DNA of 64,000 bases from an uncultured Tateyamaria sp. Its GTDB lineage: Bacteria; Pseudomonadota; Alphaproteobacteria; Rhodobacterales; Rhodobacteraceae. Positions 15,835 to 24,819 of this stretch are shown here, in pieces. Numbering within the stretch: the stretch's first letter is position 1; each line of letters opens with the position of its first letter. The stretch covers positions 868,001 to 932,000 of the forward strand of contig NZ_CANNCF010000001.1 of assembly GCF_947503045.1 (NCBI RefSeq), given 5' to 3'. The notes below the pieces were generated by a model that worked only from the letters and a program-made list of their open reading frames with translations, ran no database searches and was not told the origin of the DNA. Made by a program: the position numbers and the translations under genes.

Positions 15835-18798
15835 ATGTGCGCCGATACGCCCGAATACAAACAGACCCTGAACCTGCCCCGCACGGATTTCCCCATGCGT
15901 GCAGGCCTGCCCAAGCGCGAGCCCGAGTGGCTGGAGCGCTGGGCGCGGATTGGTGTCTATGATCGGCTGCGGGAGAAAGAGGGCAGGGAGACATTTACCC
16001 TGCATGACGGCCCCCCATATGCCAACGGCCATTTGCACATCGGCCACGCGCTGAACAAGACGATCAAGGACATGATCGTTCGGTCGCATCAGATGATGGG
16101 GTTTGATGCCCGCTATATCCCCGGCTGGGACTGCCACGGTCTGCCCATCGAGTGGAAGATCGAGGAACAGTACCGCAAGAAGGGTCGCGACAAGGATCAG
16201 GTGCCGATCAACGAGTTCCGTGCCGAGTGCCGCGACTTCGCCGCTGGATGGGTCGACATCCAGCGCGACGAATTCAAGCGGCTGGGCATCACCGGCAACT
16301 GGGCCGATCCCTACCTCACCATGGATTTCCACGCCGAACGGGTGATCGCTGAGGAGTTCATGAAATTCCTGATGAATGGCACGCTCTATCAGGGGTCAAA
16401 GCCCGTGATGTGGTCACCGGTCGAACAGACCGCGCTGGCCGAGGCCGAGGTCGAGTACCACGACAAGGAGAGTTTCACGATCTGGGTGAAGTTTAGGGTG
16501 GAAGATGGACCTTCACGTCTTTTGGCCTCAGGTCCGGGACATACGACTCTGAGAGAACAAGAGAGTTCCTTGCCGTCTTTGGAAAATGCCTATGTCGTGA
16601 TCTGGACCACGACGCCGTGGACGATGCCGTCCAACAAGGCGGTCGTGTACGGCGAAAACATTTCTTACGGCCTCTACGAAGTCACAGGCCGCCCTGAAGA
16701 ATGCTGGGCGACGATCGGCGAACGCTACATCCTTGCTGACGCTCTGGCAGCGGATGTGCTGGGCCGTGCACGGTTGGACGAGACGATGTATCGCCGTCTC
16801 TGCGATGTGACCAATGACGATCTGGCCAGGATCACGCTAACACACCCCTTGAATGGGGTCGAAGGTGCGAACGGCGAATGGGACGACATCCGCGATTTCC
16901 GCGCGGCCGACTTCGTCACGGACACCGAAGGCACCGGCTTTGTCCATTGTGCGCCCAGCCACGGCCTTGAGGAATACGAACTTTACCGTGATCTCGGCAT
17001 GCTCGAGCAGGTCATTACCTACAACGTGAATCCGGACGGGCGTTTCCGCGACGACCTTCCGTTCTTTGGCGGCAAGGCGATCCTGAAACCCAACGGGAAA
17101 GAGGGCAACGCCAACGCCGCCGTCATCGACAAGCTGGTCGAGGTCGGCGGGTTGCTGGCGCGTGGCAAGATCAAGCACTCCTATCCCCATTCATGGCGCT
17201 CCAAAGCTCCGGTGATCTATCGCAACACGCCGCAGTGGTTTGCCGCAATCGACAAGCCGGTCGGCGATGGGCTTGATACGCATGGCAAAACTATCCGCGA
17301 GCGGGCCCTGACGGAGATCGACAACGTCAACTGGACTCCGAAATCGGGCCGCAACCGCCTGCATTCGATGATGGAAGCGCGCCCCGACTGGGTGCTAAGT
17401 CGTCAACGCGCCTGGGGCGTGCCCCTGACCTGTTTCACAAAGAAAGGCGCGCTGCCCACGGATGATGATTTCCTGCTGCGCAACCCGCAGGTCAATCGGC
17501 GCATCACTTCGACCTTCGAGGCCGAGGGGGCGGATGCCTGGTATGACGAAGACGCCAAGCAGCGCTTTCTCGAAGGTATCGTGAATCCGGACGACTACGA
17601 TCAGGTGATGGACATTCTGGATGTGTGGTTTGACTCCGGCTCCACCCACGCCTTCACCCTGCGCGATCGCGATGACGGGACCGAGGACGGGATTGCGGAT
17701 GTCTATATGGAGGGCACCGATCAGCACCGGGGCTGGTTCCATTCATCGCTGTTGCAATCGGTTGGCACGACAGGCCGCGCGCCCTATCGCAATGTGGTCA
17801 CGCATGGGTTCACGCTGGATGAAAAGGGCATGAAGATGTCCAAATCCATCGGCAATACCATCGTCCCGCAGCAGATCGTGGACCAGTACGGCGCGGATAT
17901 TTTGCGCCTCTGGGTGGCGCAAACCGACTATACCGCCGATCAGCGCATCGGCCCGGAAATCCTGAAAGGGGTCGCTGACAGCTACCGCCGCCTGCGCAAC
18001 ACGATGCGCTACATGTTGGGCTCGCTTGCCGACTTTTCCGAGGCCGACCGGGTTGAACCCGCTGACATGCCCGAATTGGAGCAGTTGATCCTGCACCGTC
18101 TGGCTGAGCTCGATCAGGTGGTGCGCGATGGCTATGCAGCCTTTGACTTCCAGCGCGTTTTCACGGCTGTGTTCACCTTTGCTACGGTCGATCTGTCGGC
18201 CTTCTATTTCGACATCCGCAAGGACGCGCTTTATTGCGATGGGGACACGCTGCAACGGCGCGCGGCGCGCACCGCACTTGATCTGTTGTTCCACCGGCTG
18301 ACGGCTTGGCTTGCGCCCATTCTGGTGTTCACCATGGAAGAGGTCTGGCTGGAGCGGTATCCCGGCGAAGACAGTTCGATCCACCTTACTGACATCCCCG
18401 AAACGCCCGCAGCGTGGCGCAATGATGCATTGGCTGAAAAGTGGTCTGGTGTCCGCAGCGCGCGCCGCGTCGTGACCGCGGCGCTTGAAATCCAACGCAC
18501 CGAAAAGGTGATCGGCGCCTCGCTTGAGGCTGGTCCCGTTGTGCATGTGGAAGATGAGGCCCTTGCCGATGCGCTGCGCAATTTGCCCTTTGACGACATC
18601 TGCATCACCTCCGCCATCACCATCACCACCGACCCAAGCCCCGCCGAAGCCTTCCGCCTGCCCGAAATCCCCGGCATCGGCGTGGTGTTCGAAAAGGCGG
18701 CTGGCGAGAAATGCGGACGCTGCTGGAAGGTGCTGCCCGATGTCGGCGCCCACGCCCATCCGGGTGTCTGCGGGCGCTGCGATGCGGCGCTGAGCTAG
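15835..18798 (+). CDS. ileS: isoleucine--tRNA ligase
   Basis: 987 residues from the ATG at 15835 (MCADTPEYKQTLNLPRTDF), preceded by a GAAGGA site. An in-frame ATG 66 bases earlier lacks such a site. The class I HIGH motif is in 'NGHLHIGHALNKT' and KMSKS in 'EKGMKMSKSIGNT'. 'WDCHGLPIEWKIEE' and 'DVWFDSGSTHAF' are present. A C-terminal zinc finger pairs CGRCW with CGRC. The CP1 editing domain contains an unusual stretch at about 16500-16585 ('RVEDGPSRLLASGPGHT' onward, to 'LENAYVV') before the conserved 'VIWTTTPWTMPSNKA'. The region is visibly less GC-rich than its surroundings. It charges tRNA-Ile in the cytoplasm. Confidence 0.97.
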   Translation: MCADTPEYKQTLNLPRTDFPMRAGLPKREPEWLERWARIGVYDRLREKEGRETFTLHDGPPYANGHLHIGHALNKTIKDMIVRSHQMMGFDARYIPGWDCHGLPIEWKIEEQYRKKGRDKDQVPINEFRAECRDFAAGWVDIQRDEFKRLGITGNWADPYLTMDFHAERVIAEEFMKFLMNGTLYQGSKPVMWSPVEQTALAEAEVEYHDKESFTIWVKFRVEDGPSRLLASGPGHTTLREQESSLPSLENAYVVIWTTTPWTMPSNKAVVYGENISYGLYEVTGRPEECWATIGERYILADALAADVLGRARLDETMYRRLCDVTNDDLARITLTHPLNGVEGANGEWDDIRDFRAADFVTDTEGTGFVHCAPSHGLEEYELYRDLGMLEQVITYNVNPDGRFRDDLPFFGGKAILKPNGKEGNANAAVIDKLVEVGGLLARGKIKHSYPHSWRSKAPVIYRNTPQWFAAIDKPVGDGLDTHGKTIRERALTEIDNVNWTPKSGRNRLHSMMEARPDWVLSRQRAWGVPLTCFTKKGALPTDDDFLLRNPQVNRRITSTFEAEGADAWYDEDAKQRFLEGIVNPDDYDQVMDILDVWFDSGSTHAFTLRDRDDGTEDGIADVYMEGTDQHRGWFHSSLLQSVGTTGRAPYRNVVTHGFTLDEKGMKMSKSIGNTIVPQQIVDQYGADILRLWVAQTDYTADQRIGPEILKGVADSYRRLRNTMRYMLGSLADFSEADRVEPADMPELEQLILHRLAELDQVVRDGYAAFDFQRVFTAVFTFATVDLSAFYFDIRKDALYCDGDTLQRRAARTALDLLFHRLTAWLAPILVFTMEEVWLERYPGEDSSIHLTDIPETPAAWRNDALAEKWSGVRSARRVVTAALEIQRTEKVIGASLEAGPVVHVEDEALADALRNLPFDDICITSAITITTDPSPAEAFRLPEIPGIGVVFEKAAGEKCGRCWKVLPDVGAHAHPGVCGRCDAALS

Positions 18799-18820
18799 GC
18801 GGAGGACACCTCCGCCTTAC
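18798..18820 (+). terminator. hairpin after ileS, CCTTAC-tailed
   Basis: GGCGGAGG-ACA-CCTCCGCC is a perfect 8-bp stem with a 3-base loop beginning at the last base of the ileS stop codon, followed by TTAC rather than a T-run. It could slow or end transcription of ileS. The same design of a GC stem ending in GCCTTAC occurs twice more (47652 and 49849), so it is also a member of a small repeat family. Confidence 0.55.
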
Positions 18821-18829
18821 ATCTGCTCC

Positions 18830-19096
18830 ATGGTGGATTATGCCGCAATCGAACAGGCCCTTCTCAGGGCCGTACACAAACGCGGAGCGGGCAAGACATT
18901 CTGCCCCTCCTAAGTGCCGTGGGCGCTGGCGCAGGATTGGCGCCCCCGGATGCCTCAGGTGCGCGCAATCGCAGAGAAACTGGTCCAGTCCGGAGATATT
19001 GTCGCCACGCAAAAAGGCACACCTGTTTCACCAACAATCGCGCGCAGTCCAATCCGTTTGGGTCTGCCATCCACCAAAGCGCCCCATCTTCTCTGA
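18830..19096 (+). pseudogene. DUF3253 domain protein, interrupted by an in-frame TAA
   Basis: Reading from the ATG at 18830 gives MVDYAAIEQALLRAV, HKRGAGKTFCPS, then a TAA stop (18911-18913). The same frame continues VPWALAQDWRPRMPQVRAI ... 'VATQKGTPVSPTIARSPIRLGL' to a TGA at 19094-19096. The joined 88-codon frame matches the DUF3253 layout, where the motif is normally CPSEVARAL: the Glu codon (GAA or GAG) has become TAA. A GTG follows the stop directly, so a truncated restart product is conceivable but would lack the first helix. I call it a recent single-nonsense pseudogene, or a sequencing error. The downstream end overlaps repeat copy C. Confidence 0.75.
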
Positions 19097-19144
19097 TTTC
19101 AAAAAATCCCGGGGGAGTCCGCAGGACGGGGGCAGAGCCCCCCA
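19086..19144 (-). repeat. dispersed repeat, copy C (minus orientation)
   Basis: On the minus strand: GGGGGGCTCTGCCCCC hairpin, GTCC-TGC-GGAC second hairpin, TCCCCCGGGATTTTTT, GAAAT, CAGAGAAG. It lies 51 bases beyond the priA stop in priA's direction, a position suited to termination, but also overlaps the 3' end of the DUF3253 pseudogene on the other strand. Confidence 0.8.
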
Positions 19145-19194
19145 ACACTATCAATAAAACGGCGTCGCGCAGCGGCATTGGGATCACCCAACGT

Positions 19195-21387
19195 CTAGTA
19201 AAAACTCTGCGGATCAATATCGACGGCTAGGCGCAGATCGCCCTTGAGGCGCAATTGCGCGATCCACTGGGCAATCGCGCCTTGCAGCGCCACGCCTTTT
19301 CCCGCCTTGACCAGCATTCGCACTCTGTGCCGCCCGCGAATGCGCGCAATGGGGGCAGGGGCAGGGCCAAAGACCTGCGCGCCAATGCGGGTCAGCGGTG
19401 CCGGATTGCGCGCCAGTGCGTTGGCTGCATCAAAGACTTGCGCCACGTCCGGCCCACTCAGGATGATGCCGGCCATGCGCCCGTAAGGTGGCACGCCCGC
19501 CGCTTCGCGCTCGGCAGCTTCGGCGCGCCAGAACCCTTCCTCGTCCCCTGCCAGAATGGCGCGTATCACCGGATGCTCGGGCTGGAATGTCTGCAACATC
19601 GCCGTGCCCGGCTTCTCCGCCCGCCCGGCGCGCCCCGCGACCTGCCGCATCAGCTGAAAGGTCCGCTCAGCCGCGCGCAAATCCGACCCCTGAAGCCCCA
19701 GATCGGCGTCGATCACACCGACCAAAGTCAGGTTGGGAAAGTTGTGCCCCTTGGCCACAAGCTGCGTGCCGATCACCACATCCGCCCCGCCGGCAGCGAT
19801 GCTTTCGATCTCGGCCTTGAGGGCACGGGCTGAACCATACATATCCGAACTCAGCACAGCGACCCGTGCGTCGGGAAACAGCCGCACCGCCTCTTCGCCC
19901 AGCCGCTCGACACCGGGGCCGACCGGGGCCATGCGGTCTTCGGCCTCGCAAGACGGGCAGGTGGTGGGCATGGGCTTGGTCTCGCCGCATTGATGGCACA
20001 TCAGTCGTTTCAGAAACCGATGTTCGACCATCCGCGCATCGCATTGATCGCACCCCACCTGATGCCCGCACGCGCGACACAAGGTGATGGGGGCATAGCC
20101 GCGTCGGTTCAAAAACAGCATCGCCTGCTCGCCTGCCGCGAGACGCTTGTCCACTTCGCCCTTCAGCGTATCGGACACCCAGCGGTCCGAGGGCAGAGGT
20201 TCGGCGCGCATATCAATGGTCTTCATCGTCGGCATCACGGCGGGGCCAAAGCGGGCCTCAAGATCAAGGCGTGTGTATTTGCCGCTTTCCGCATTGGCCC
20301 AGCTTTCCAGCGAAGGCGTGGCCGAAGACAGCACCACCTGCGCACCCAAAAGCGAGGCGCGCAGCACCGCCATATCCCGCGCATTATACAGCACCCCGTC
20401 TTCCTGCTTGTAAGAGGTGTCATGTTCCTCATCCACCACGATCAGCCCGAGATTCTGGTATGGCAGAAACAGGGCCGAACGCGCCCCGATCACCAGCTGT
20501 GCCTGCCCCTGACCGACCATGCGCCAGATGCGGCGGCGTTCGGTCATGGTGGCGCCGGAATGCCATTCAGCCGGGCGCGCGCCAAAGCGGACCTCGACCC
20601 GTTTCAGGAATTCCGCCGTCAGGGCGATTTCGGGCAGCAGCACCAGCGCCTGACGACCCGCGCGCAGGCAGGCGGCCACGGCTTCGAGATAGACTTCGGT
20701 CTTGCCCGACCCGGTCACACCGCGCAGCAGGGTTGTGCCATAACTGCCAGCCGCGACGGCCTCAGCCACATGGCGCGCTGCGTGGGCCTGATCTTCGGTC
20801 AACTCTTTGCCCGGCAAGGCCGGATCCAGCGGGGGAAAGGGCAGATCGCGGGGGCTGTCCTCTTCGGCGACGGCGCCTTGCTTGACAAGGCCCTTGATGA
20901 CCGAAGAGGTCACGCCAGACAGCTCCGCCAACTCCTTGAGGGTAAAGGACAGATCGCCATATTCGGCGAGGAATTCCAGCACCCGGCGGCGGGCATCGGT
21001 CATCCGGTCCGGCGCGTCCGGGCCGCGCCGGTAAACCTTGTGCATCGAGGGTGGATCACCCAGACCCGGCGCGCGCGTGGCAAGGCGCAGCATCGCGGGC
21101 ATCGGGGTCAGGGTGTAGCGGGCTGCCTTTTTCAGAAAGTCGCGCATCTCGGTGCGCATCGGGGCGACGTCCAGCACGCGCAGCACGCTGCGTATCTTGG
21201 TATAGTCGTAATCGCCTTTGCCCGGCCCCCAGACCACGCCCAGCACCTTGCGCGGACCCAACGGCACCTCGACAAACGCGCCCAGATGACAGCCACCCTC
21301 GGGCGCCTTGTAATCCAGTGCCCGGTCCAGCGGCTGCGTGGTCAGCACAGCCACCAACGCGCCTTCATCGAAAAAGGACGGCGTCAC
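19195..21387 (-). CDS. priA: primosomal protein N' (replication restart helicase PriA)
   Basis: 730 residues. The start is a GTG at 21387 (read as MTPSFFDEGALVAVLTTQPL); no better ATG is in frame and the N-terminal 3'-DNA-end binding domain begins here. Walker A is in 'RGVTGSGKTEVYLEAV' and the DEAH-type box in 'LIVVDEEHDTSYKQ'. Zinc-binding cysteines lie in 'LCRACGHQVGCDQCD', 'LMCHQCGE' and 'TTCPSCEAED'. 'QLVAKGHNFPNLTLVGVIDAD' and 'QVAGRAGR' are motifs V and VI. It reloads the replisome at stalled forks. It stands alone on the minus strand, divergent from fsa. Confidence 0.97.
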   Translation of the reverse strand: MTPSFFDEGALVAVLTTQPLDRALDYKAPEGGCHLGAFVEVPLGPRKVLGVVWGPGKGDYDYTKIRSVLRVLDVAPMRTEMRDFLKKAARYTLTPMPAMLRLATRAPGLGDPPSMHKVYRRGPDAPDRMTDARRRVLEFLAEYGDLSFTLKELAELSGVTSSVIKGLVKQGAVAEEDSPRDLPFPPLDPALPGKELTEDQAHAARHVAEAVAAGSYGTTLLRGVTGSGKTEVYLEAVAACLRAGRQALVLLPEIALTAEFLKRVEVRFGARPAEWHSGATMTERRRIWRMVGQGQAQLVIGARSALFLPYQNLGLIVVDEEHDTSYKQEDGVLYNARDMAVLRASLLGAQVVLSSATPSLESWANAESGKYTRLDLEARFGPAVMPTMKTIDMRAEPLPSDRWVSDTLKGEVDKRLAAGEQAMLFLNRRGYAPITLCRACGHQVGCDQCDARMVEHRFLKRLMCHQCGETKPMPTTCPSCEAEDRMAPVGPGVERLGEEAVRLFPDARVAVLSSDMYGSARALKAEIESIAAGGADVVIGTQLVAKGHNFPNLTLVGVIDADLGLQGSDLRAAERTFQLMRQVAGRAGRAEKPGTAMLQTFQPEHPVIRAILAGDEEGFWRAEAAEREAAGVPPYGRMAGIILSGPDVAQVFDAANALARNPAPLTRIGAQVFGPAPAPIARIRGRHRVRMLVKAGKGVALQGAIAQWIAQLRLKGDLRLAVDIDPQSFY

Positions 21388-21477
21388 GTTAGCGCCAACA
21401 TATGAGGGGTTTCAGCATCACCCGCCATGAGGTAAAGGCATCACCAGCAAACGCCAAGCCATCAAGAGGGGCCATAG

Positions 21478-22131
21478 ATGAAATTCTTTGTAGATACCGC
21501 CGAGATTGACGCCATTGCAGAGCTGAACGACCTCGGAATGGTGGACGGGGTGACAACCAACCCGTCGCTGATCCTGAAGTCGGGCCGCGACATTCTCGAA
21601 GTCACCAAGGAGATCTGCGATCTGGTCGACGGACCGGTCAGTGCCGAAGTGGTCGCACTGGAAGCGGACGCGATGATCGCCGAAGGGCGCAAGCTGGCCG
21701 AAATCGCCGAGAACATCACCGTCAAGCTGCCGCTGACATGGGATGGGCTCAAGGCATGCAAAGTGCTGTCGGGCGACGGGCACATGGTCAACGTCACTTT
21801 GTGTTTCTCGGCCAATCAGGCACTGCTGGCCGCCAAGGCCGGGGCCACGTTCATTTCGCCCTTTATCGGGCGGCTCGATGACATCCACATCGATGGGCTG
21901 GAACTGATTGAGGATATCCGCACGATCTATGACAATTACGGGTTCGAGACTGAAATTCTTGCCGCCTCGATCCGCTCGGTCAACCACGTTCAGGATTGTG
22001 CCAAGATCGGCGCCGACGTTATCACGGCTCCTCCAGAGGTCATCAAGAAACTGGCAAGCCACCCGCTGACCAATGCAGGTCTCGATCAGTTCATGAAAGA
22101 CTGGGCGAAGACGGGCCAGAAAATCCTGTAA
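21478..22131 (+). CDS. fsa: fructose-6-phosphate aldolase / small transaldolase
   Basis: 217 residues starting [20 protein letters not shown], the length of the small transaldolase/FSA subfamily. The Schiff-base lysine is in '[13 protein letters not shown]', and '[15 protein letters not shown]', '[18 protein letters not shown]' and '[11 protein letters not shown]' complete the TIM barrel signature. It catalyses either transaldolase exchange in the pentose phosphate pathway or reversible cleavage of fructose 6-phosphate; sequence alone does not separate the two. A 281-base gap follows in which I find no convincing gene. Confidence 0.93.
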   Translation: MKFFVDTAEIDAIAELNDLGMVDGVTTNPSLILKSGRDILEVTKEICDLVDGPVSAEVVALEADAMIAEGRKLAEIAENITVKLPLTWDGLKACKVLSGDGHMVNVTLCFSANQALLAAKAGATFISPFIGRLDDIHIDGLELIEDIRTIYDNYGFETEILAASIRSVNHVQDCAKIGADVITAPPEVIKKLASHPLTNAGLDQFMKDWAKTGQKIL

Positions 22132-22412
22132 CCAAAGGGAATTTCCGACCCGCCCCCGACACGCGACCTGCATTCCGTGCCAAGGAAGAGACCCTCTTGG
22201 CCCGGCTCCGTGAGTGGAAGCTGGCACTGCGTATGTCGTGGTGCAGATATCTCCCGGTCTGCGGGAAAAATCATGGGGAGAACGGCGCAACCGTTCCCCG
22301 TTGCTGACGTCAAAGCGCAACAACCCGCTCAAAGCGCAAAATTTTTCGCAAGTGAGGGCAGATTTCAGGCTTGCGCTGTGCTACACGTCGCCAAAATAAA
22401 AACGAGTACGGT

Positions 22413-23120
22413 ATGAGCAGCCAACCCGATATTGATGACGCCTTGCGTGAGGCGATCATGTCCCATCCGGATGTCATTCTGGATGACAATGATCTGATGC
22501 ACGCGCTGATTGCAGCCAATGAACGCGCGATGGGCGGCAACATCGTTGACCTGCGCGGTCTGGCGATGGAACGCCTTGAGGCACGCCTTGACCGGCTTGA
22601 GGATACACACCGTTCGGTGATCGCGGCGGCTTACGAAAACCTGGCCGGGACCAATCAGGTGCACCGCGCCATCCTGCGCATGCTCGACCCTTTGGAATTT
22701 GAAACGTTCCTGCGCGATCTGGGTGGCGAAGTCGCCGAAATCCTGCGGGTGGATGCAGTCAAACTGGTGCTGGAATCCGTGCAGAACGACAATGACCCGG
22801 CGATCAAGCGCATGGGCGACGTCCTCAGCGTGGCCGAACCCGGTTTTATCGACAGCTACCTCACCCAAGGACGTGGCGGGGCCGTGCGTCAGGTCACATT
22901 GCGTCAGGTGCAAGAGGCCGATGCGGCGATCTACGGGAACACGGGCGACTGGATCCGATCCGAGGCTTGCCTGAAACTCGACTTCGGCAACGCCCGCCTG
23001 CCCGGCCTGCTGGTTCTGGGTGCCGAAGACCCGCACATGTTTGGCCCGCAACAGGGCACAGACCTTTTGGCCTTTTTCACCGGGGTCTTTGAACGCGCGA
23101 TGCGGCGCTGGCTGGGATGA
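22413..23120 (+). CDS. DUF484 family protein
   Basis: 235 residues from the ATG at 22413 (MSSQPDIDDALREAIMSHP). It has an N-terminal helical region with 'LDRLEDTHRSVIAAAYENL' and a GAF-like C-terminal half ('LDFGNARLPGLLVLGAEDPHMFGPQQGTDLLAFFTGVFER'; quoted in part from about residue 185), both characteristic of DUF484. The gene overlaps xerC by four bases (ATGA at 23117-23120), a conserved arrangement in Proteobacteria. Its function is not established; coupling to a chromosome-dimer recombinase is the main clue. Confidence 0.92.
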   Translation: MSSQPDIDDALREAIMSHPDVILDDNDLMHALIAANERAMGGNIVDLRGLAMERLEARLDRLEDTHRSVIAAAYENLAGTNQVHRAILRMLDPLEFETFLRDLGGEVAEILRVDAVKLVLESVQNDNDPAIKRMGDVLSVAEPGFIDSYLTQGRGGAVRQVTLRQVQEADAAIYGNTGDWIRSEACLKLDFGNARLPGLLVLGAEDPHMFGPQQGTDLLAFFTGVFERAMRRWLG

Positions 23121-24037
23121 GCCTGATCTCCCCCGCGGCTCGCGACGCGCTGGAACATTTTCTGGCGCATCAGCAAAGCATCAAGGGGGCAGCGCAGAAC
23201 ACCGTGGTCGCCTATGGCCGCGACATCACTGAATTTCTGGCCTTCATGACCGAACATTCCGGCCAGACACAAGGCCTTGGCGCATTGGCGCGCATCAGCA
23301 CGCAGGATATGCGCGCCTGGATGGCCCGCACGCGCAGCGGCGGGGTGGGCGCACGTTCGCTTGCGCGCAAGCTGTCGGCCGTCAAGGCGTTCTACAAATG
23401 GCTGAGCCACCGCGAAGGGTTTGAGCCCACAGCCGTTTTGTCCACCCGCGCCCCCAAATTCACCAAGAAACTGCCTCGCCCCGTGTCCGAAGATGCGGCA
23501 CGCGATCTGCTTGATATTGCGGCCCTGCAATCGGACAAGCCGTGGGTTGGGCTGCGCGACACTGCGGTGCTGACACTGCTTTGGGGCTGTGGGCTGCGGA
23601 TTTCCGAAGCGCTCAGCCTCACCGGGCGGGCCGCACCGCTACCCGAGGTGATGCGGATCACCGGCAAGGGCAACAAGGAACGGATTGTGCCGGTGATCGA
23701 CGCGGCGCGCAGTGCGGTCGATTCCTATATCAACGCCTGTCCCTATGATTTGAGCGGCGAGGGACCCCTGTTTCGCGCCATCCGGGGCGGCGCGCTGGCG
23801 CCGCGCGCCATTCAGAAGGTGATGGCTCAGGCCCGCATGCAACTGGGCCTGCCGGCATCGGCCACCCCCCACGCGATGCGCCACAGCTTTGCCACGCATC
23901 TGTTGAATGCAGGGGGCGATCTGCGCGCCATTCAGGAATTGCTGGGCCATGCGTCGTTGTCCACTACGCAGGCCTACACAGCGGTCGACACCATCCGGTT
24001 GATGGACGTCTATGCCCGCGCGCACCCAAAGGCCTGA
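23117..24037 (+). CDS. xerC: tyrosine recombinase XerC
   Basis: 306 residues starting MSLISPAARDALEHFLAHQQ. The N-terminal SAM-like domain is followed by a catalytic domain with Arg161 ('GCGLRISEALSL'), Lys184 ('ITGKGNKERIVP'), His252 and Arg255 ('HAMRHSFATHLL'), His278 ('LLGHASLSTTQ') and nucleophile Tyr287 ('QAYTAVD'). All catalytic residues are intact. With XerD it resolves chromosome dimers at dif during division. Coupling to a DUF484 gene and the lack of phage genes argue against a prophage integrase. Confidence 0.96.
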   Translation: MSLISPAARDALEHFLAHQQSIKGAAQNTVVAYGRDITEFLAFMTEHSGQTQGLGALARISTQDMRAWMARTRSGGVGARSLARKLSAVKAFYKWLSHREGFEPTAVLSTRAPKFTKKLPRPVSEDAARDLLDIAALQSDKPWVGLRDTAVLTLLWGCGLRISEALSLTGRAAPLPEVMRITGKGNKERIVPVIDAARSAVDSYINACPYDLSGEGPLFRAIRGGALAPRAIQKVMAQARMQLGLPASATPHAMRHSFATHLLNAGGDLRAIQELLGHASLSTTQAYTAVDTIRLMDVYARAHPKA

Positions 24038-24153
24038 ACGCTCACGAAATTGTGCATCAAGGTGATGCGGCATTGGTGACGTTTTGTGCCAGAAATAGAC
24101 GACGGCATACAGCCGCATACAAAAAGACATTCGCCACCGAGAGGGAACACCAC

Positions 24154-24738
24154 ATGATCCGTAAACTTGCCATTGCCGCAGTGCTCAGCGTTGCCGCAGG
24201 CACGGCCGCCCATGCCGAAGACTGCACAGCCATCACCGTCGAAGACGCCTTTGATCTGGACGAGGCGCAAATCAACGCACTCTATGACTGCCTGCAGGAA
24301 AAGATGGCCACGGGCTATGCCAAGGAAGGCGACGAGATCGGCTCGAACTACCGCTCGTGGGCTGCGACCGCGACCCGCCCTGCTGTGGCAGGCCCGCATG
24401 GCAACCGCCTGCTGAACACATTCGCCAATGATGTAGCCGCCGAACAGTACCTGAAATTCGAGGAAGAAGGCTTTGAAATGCCGATCGGATCGGTGCTGGC
24501 CAAGGAATCGATCACGGTGTCGATCAAGAAGAAAGCCGCACGCCCCGGCCCCCTGTTCATCATGACCAAGGTTGGTCTGGACGAAGCCCCGGATGCCGGT
24601 GGATGGCTGTATTCCGGGTTGCAGCCCAACGGCAAGGTGATGAAGGTCAAGCAAAGCTTTTGCCATGATTGCCATGTCGGCTGGGAAGCACAAGACAGCC
24701 TTGGCTATCCCGTCGAAGAAGTCCGCGTCTCGCAGTAA
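24154..24738 (+). CDS. cytochrome P460 family haem protein, periplasmic
   Basis: 194 residues from the ATG at 24154, with GAGGGA 8 bases upstream. A signal peptide (MIRKLAIAAVLSVAAGTAAHA) directs export. The c-type haem motif is CHDCH near the C-terminus ('QSFCHDCHVGW'), and the beta-sheet segments 'MPIGSVLAKESITVSIKKK' and 'GGWLYSGLQPNGKVMK' fit the P460/cytochrome c'-beta fold. Family members oxidise hydroxylamine or bind nitric oxide; the lysine-haem crosslink that defines true P460 cannot be confirmed here. A strong terminator follows 28 bases after the stop. Confidence 0.88.
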   Translation: MIRKLAIAAVLSVAAGTAAHAEDCTAITVEDAFDLDEAQINALYDCLQEKMATGYAKEGDEIGSNYRSWAATATRPAVAGPHGNRLLNTFANDVAAEQYLKFEEEGFEMPIGSVLAKESITVSIKKKAARPGPLFIMTKVGLDEAPDAGGWLYSGLQPNGKVMKVKQSFCHDCHVGWEAQDSLGYPVEEVRVSQ

Positions 24739-24766
24739 GTCAGTCGCAAACAGTCACCCGATATCA

Positions 24767-24798
24767 GACCGCGCCAGCATTCCCGGCGCGGTCTTTTT
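24767..24798 (+). terminator. intrinsic terminator after cytochrome P460 gene
   Basis: GACCGCGCC, a 9-base loop, GGCGCGGTC, then TTTTT. A 9-bp GC-rich stem plus T-run is a textbook Rho-independent terminator. It ends the P460 transcript and separates it from pcs. Confidence 0.92.
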
Positions 24799-24819
24799 GC
24801 ATTTGCAACCCAGCGCGCG

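Noticed and set aside
18911-18913. Recoding of the in-frame stop in the DUF3253 frame
   Set aside because: The codon is TAA, not TGA or TAG, and no known element for stop-codon recoding is nearby; a nonsense mutation is simpler.
22132-22412. A small gene between fsa and DUF484 (for example the frame containing FRPAPDTRPAFRAKEE)
   Set aside because: No ribosome-binding site or start codon in frame, it merges with the out-of-frame read of fsa, and it has no family resemblance.
23117-24037. xerC as a phage or integron integrase
   Set aside because: DUF484-xerC coupling is a conserved chromosomal arrangement, and no attachment repeats or phage genes are near.
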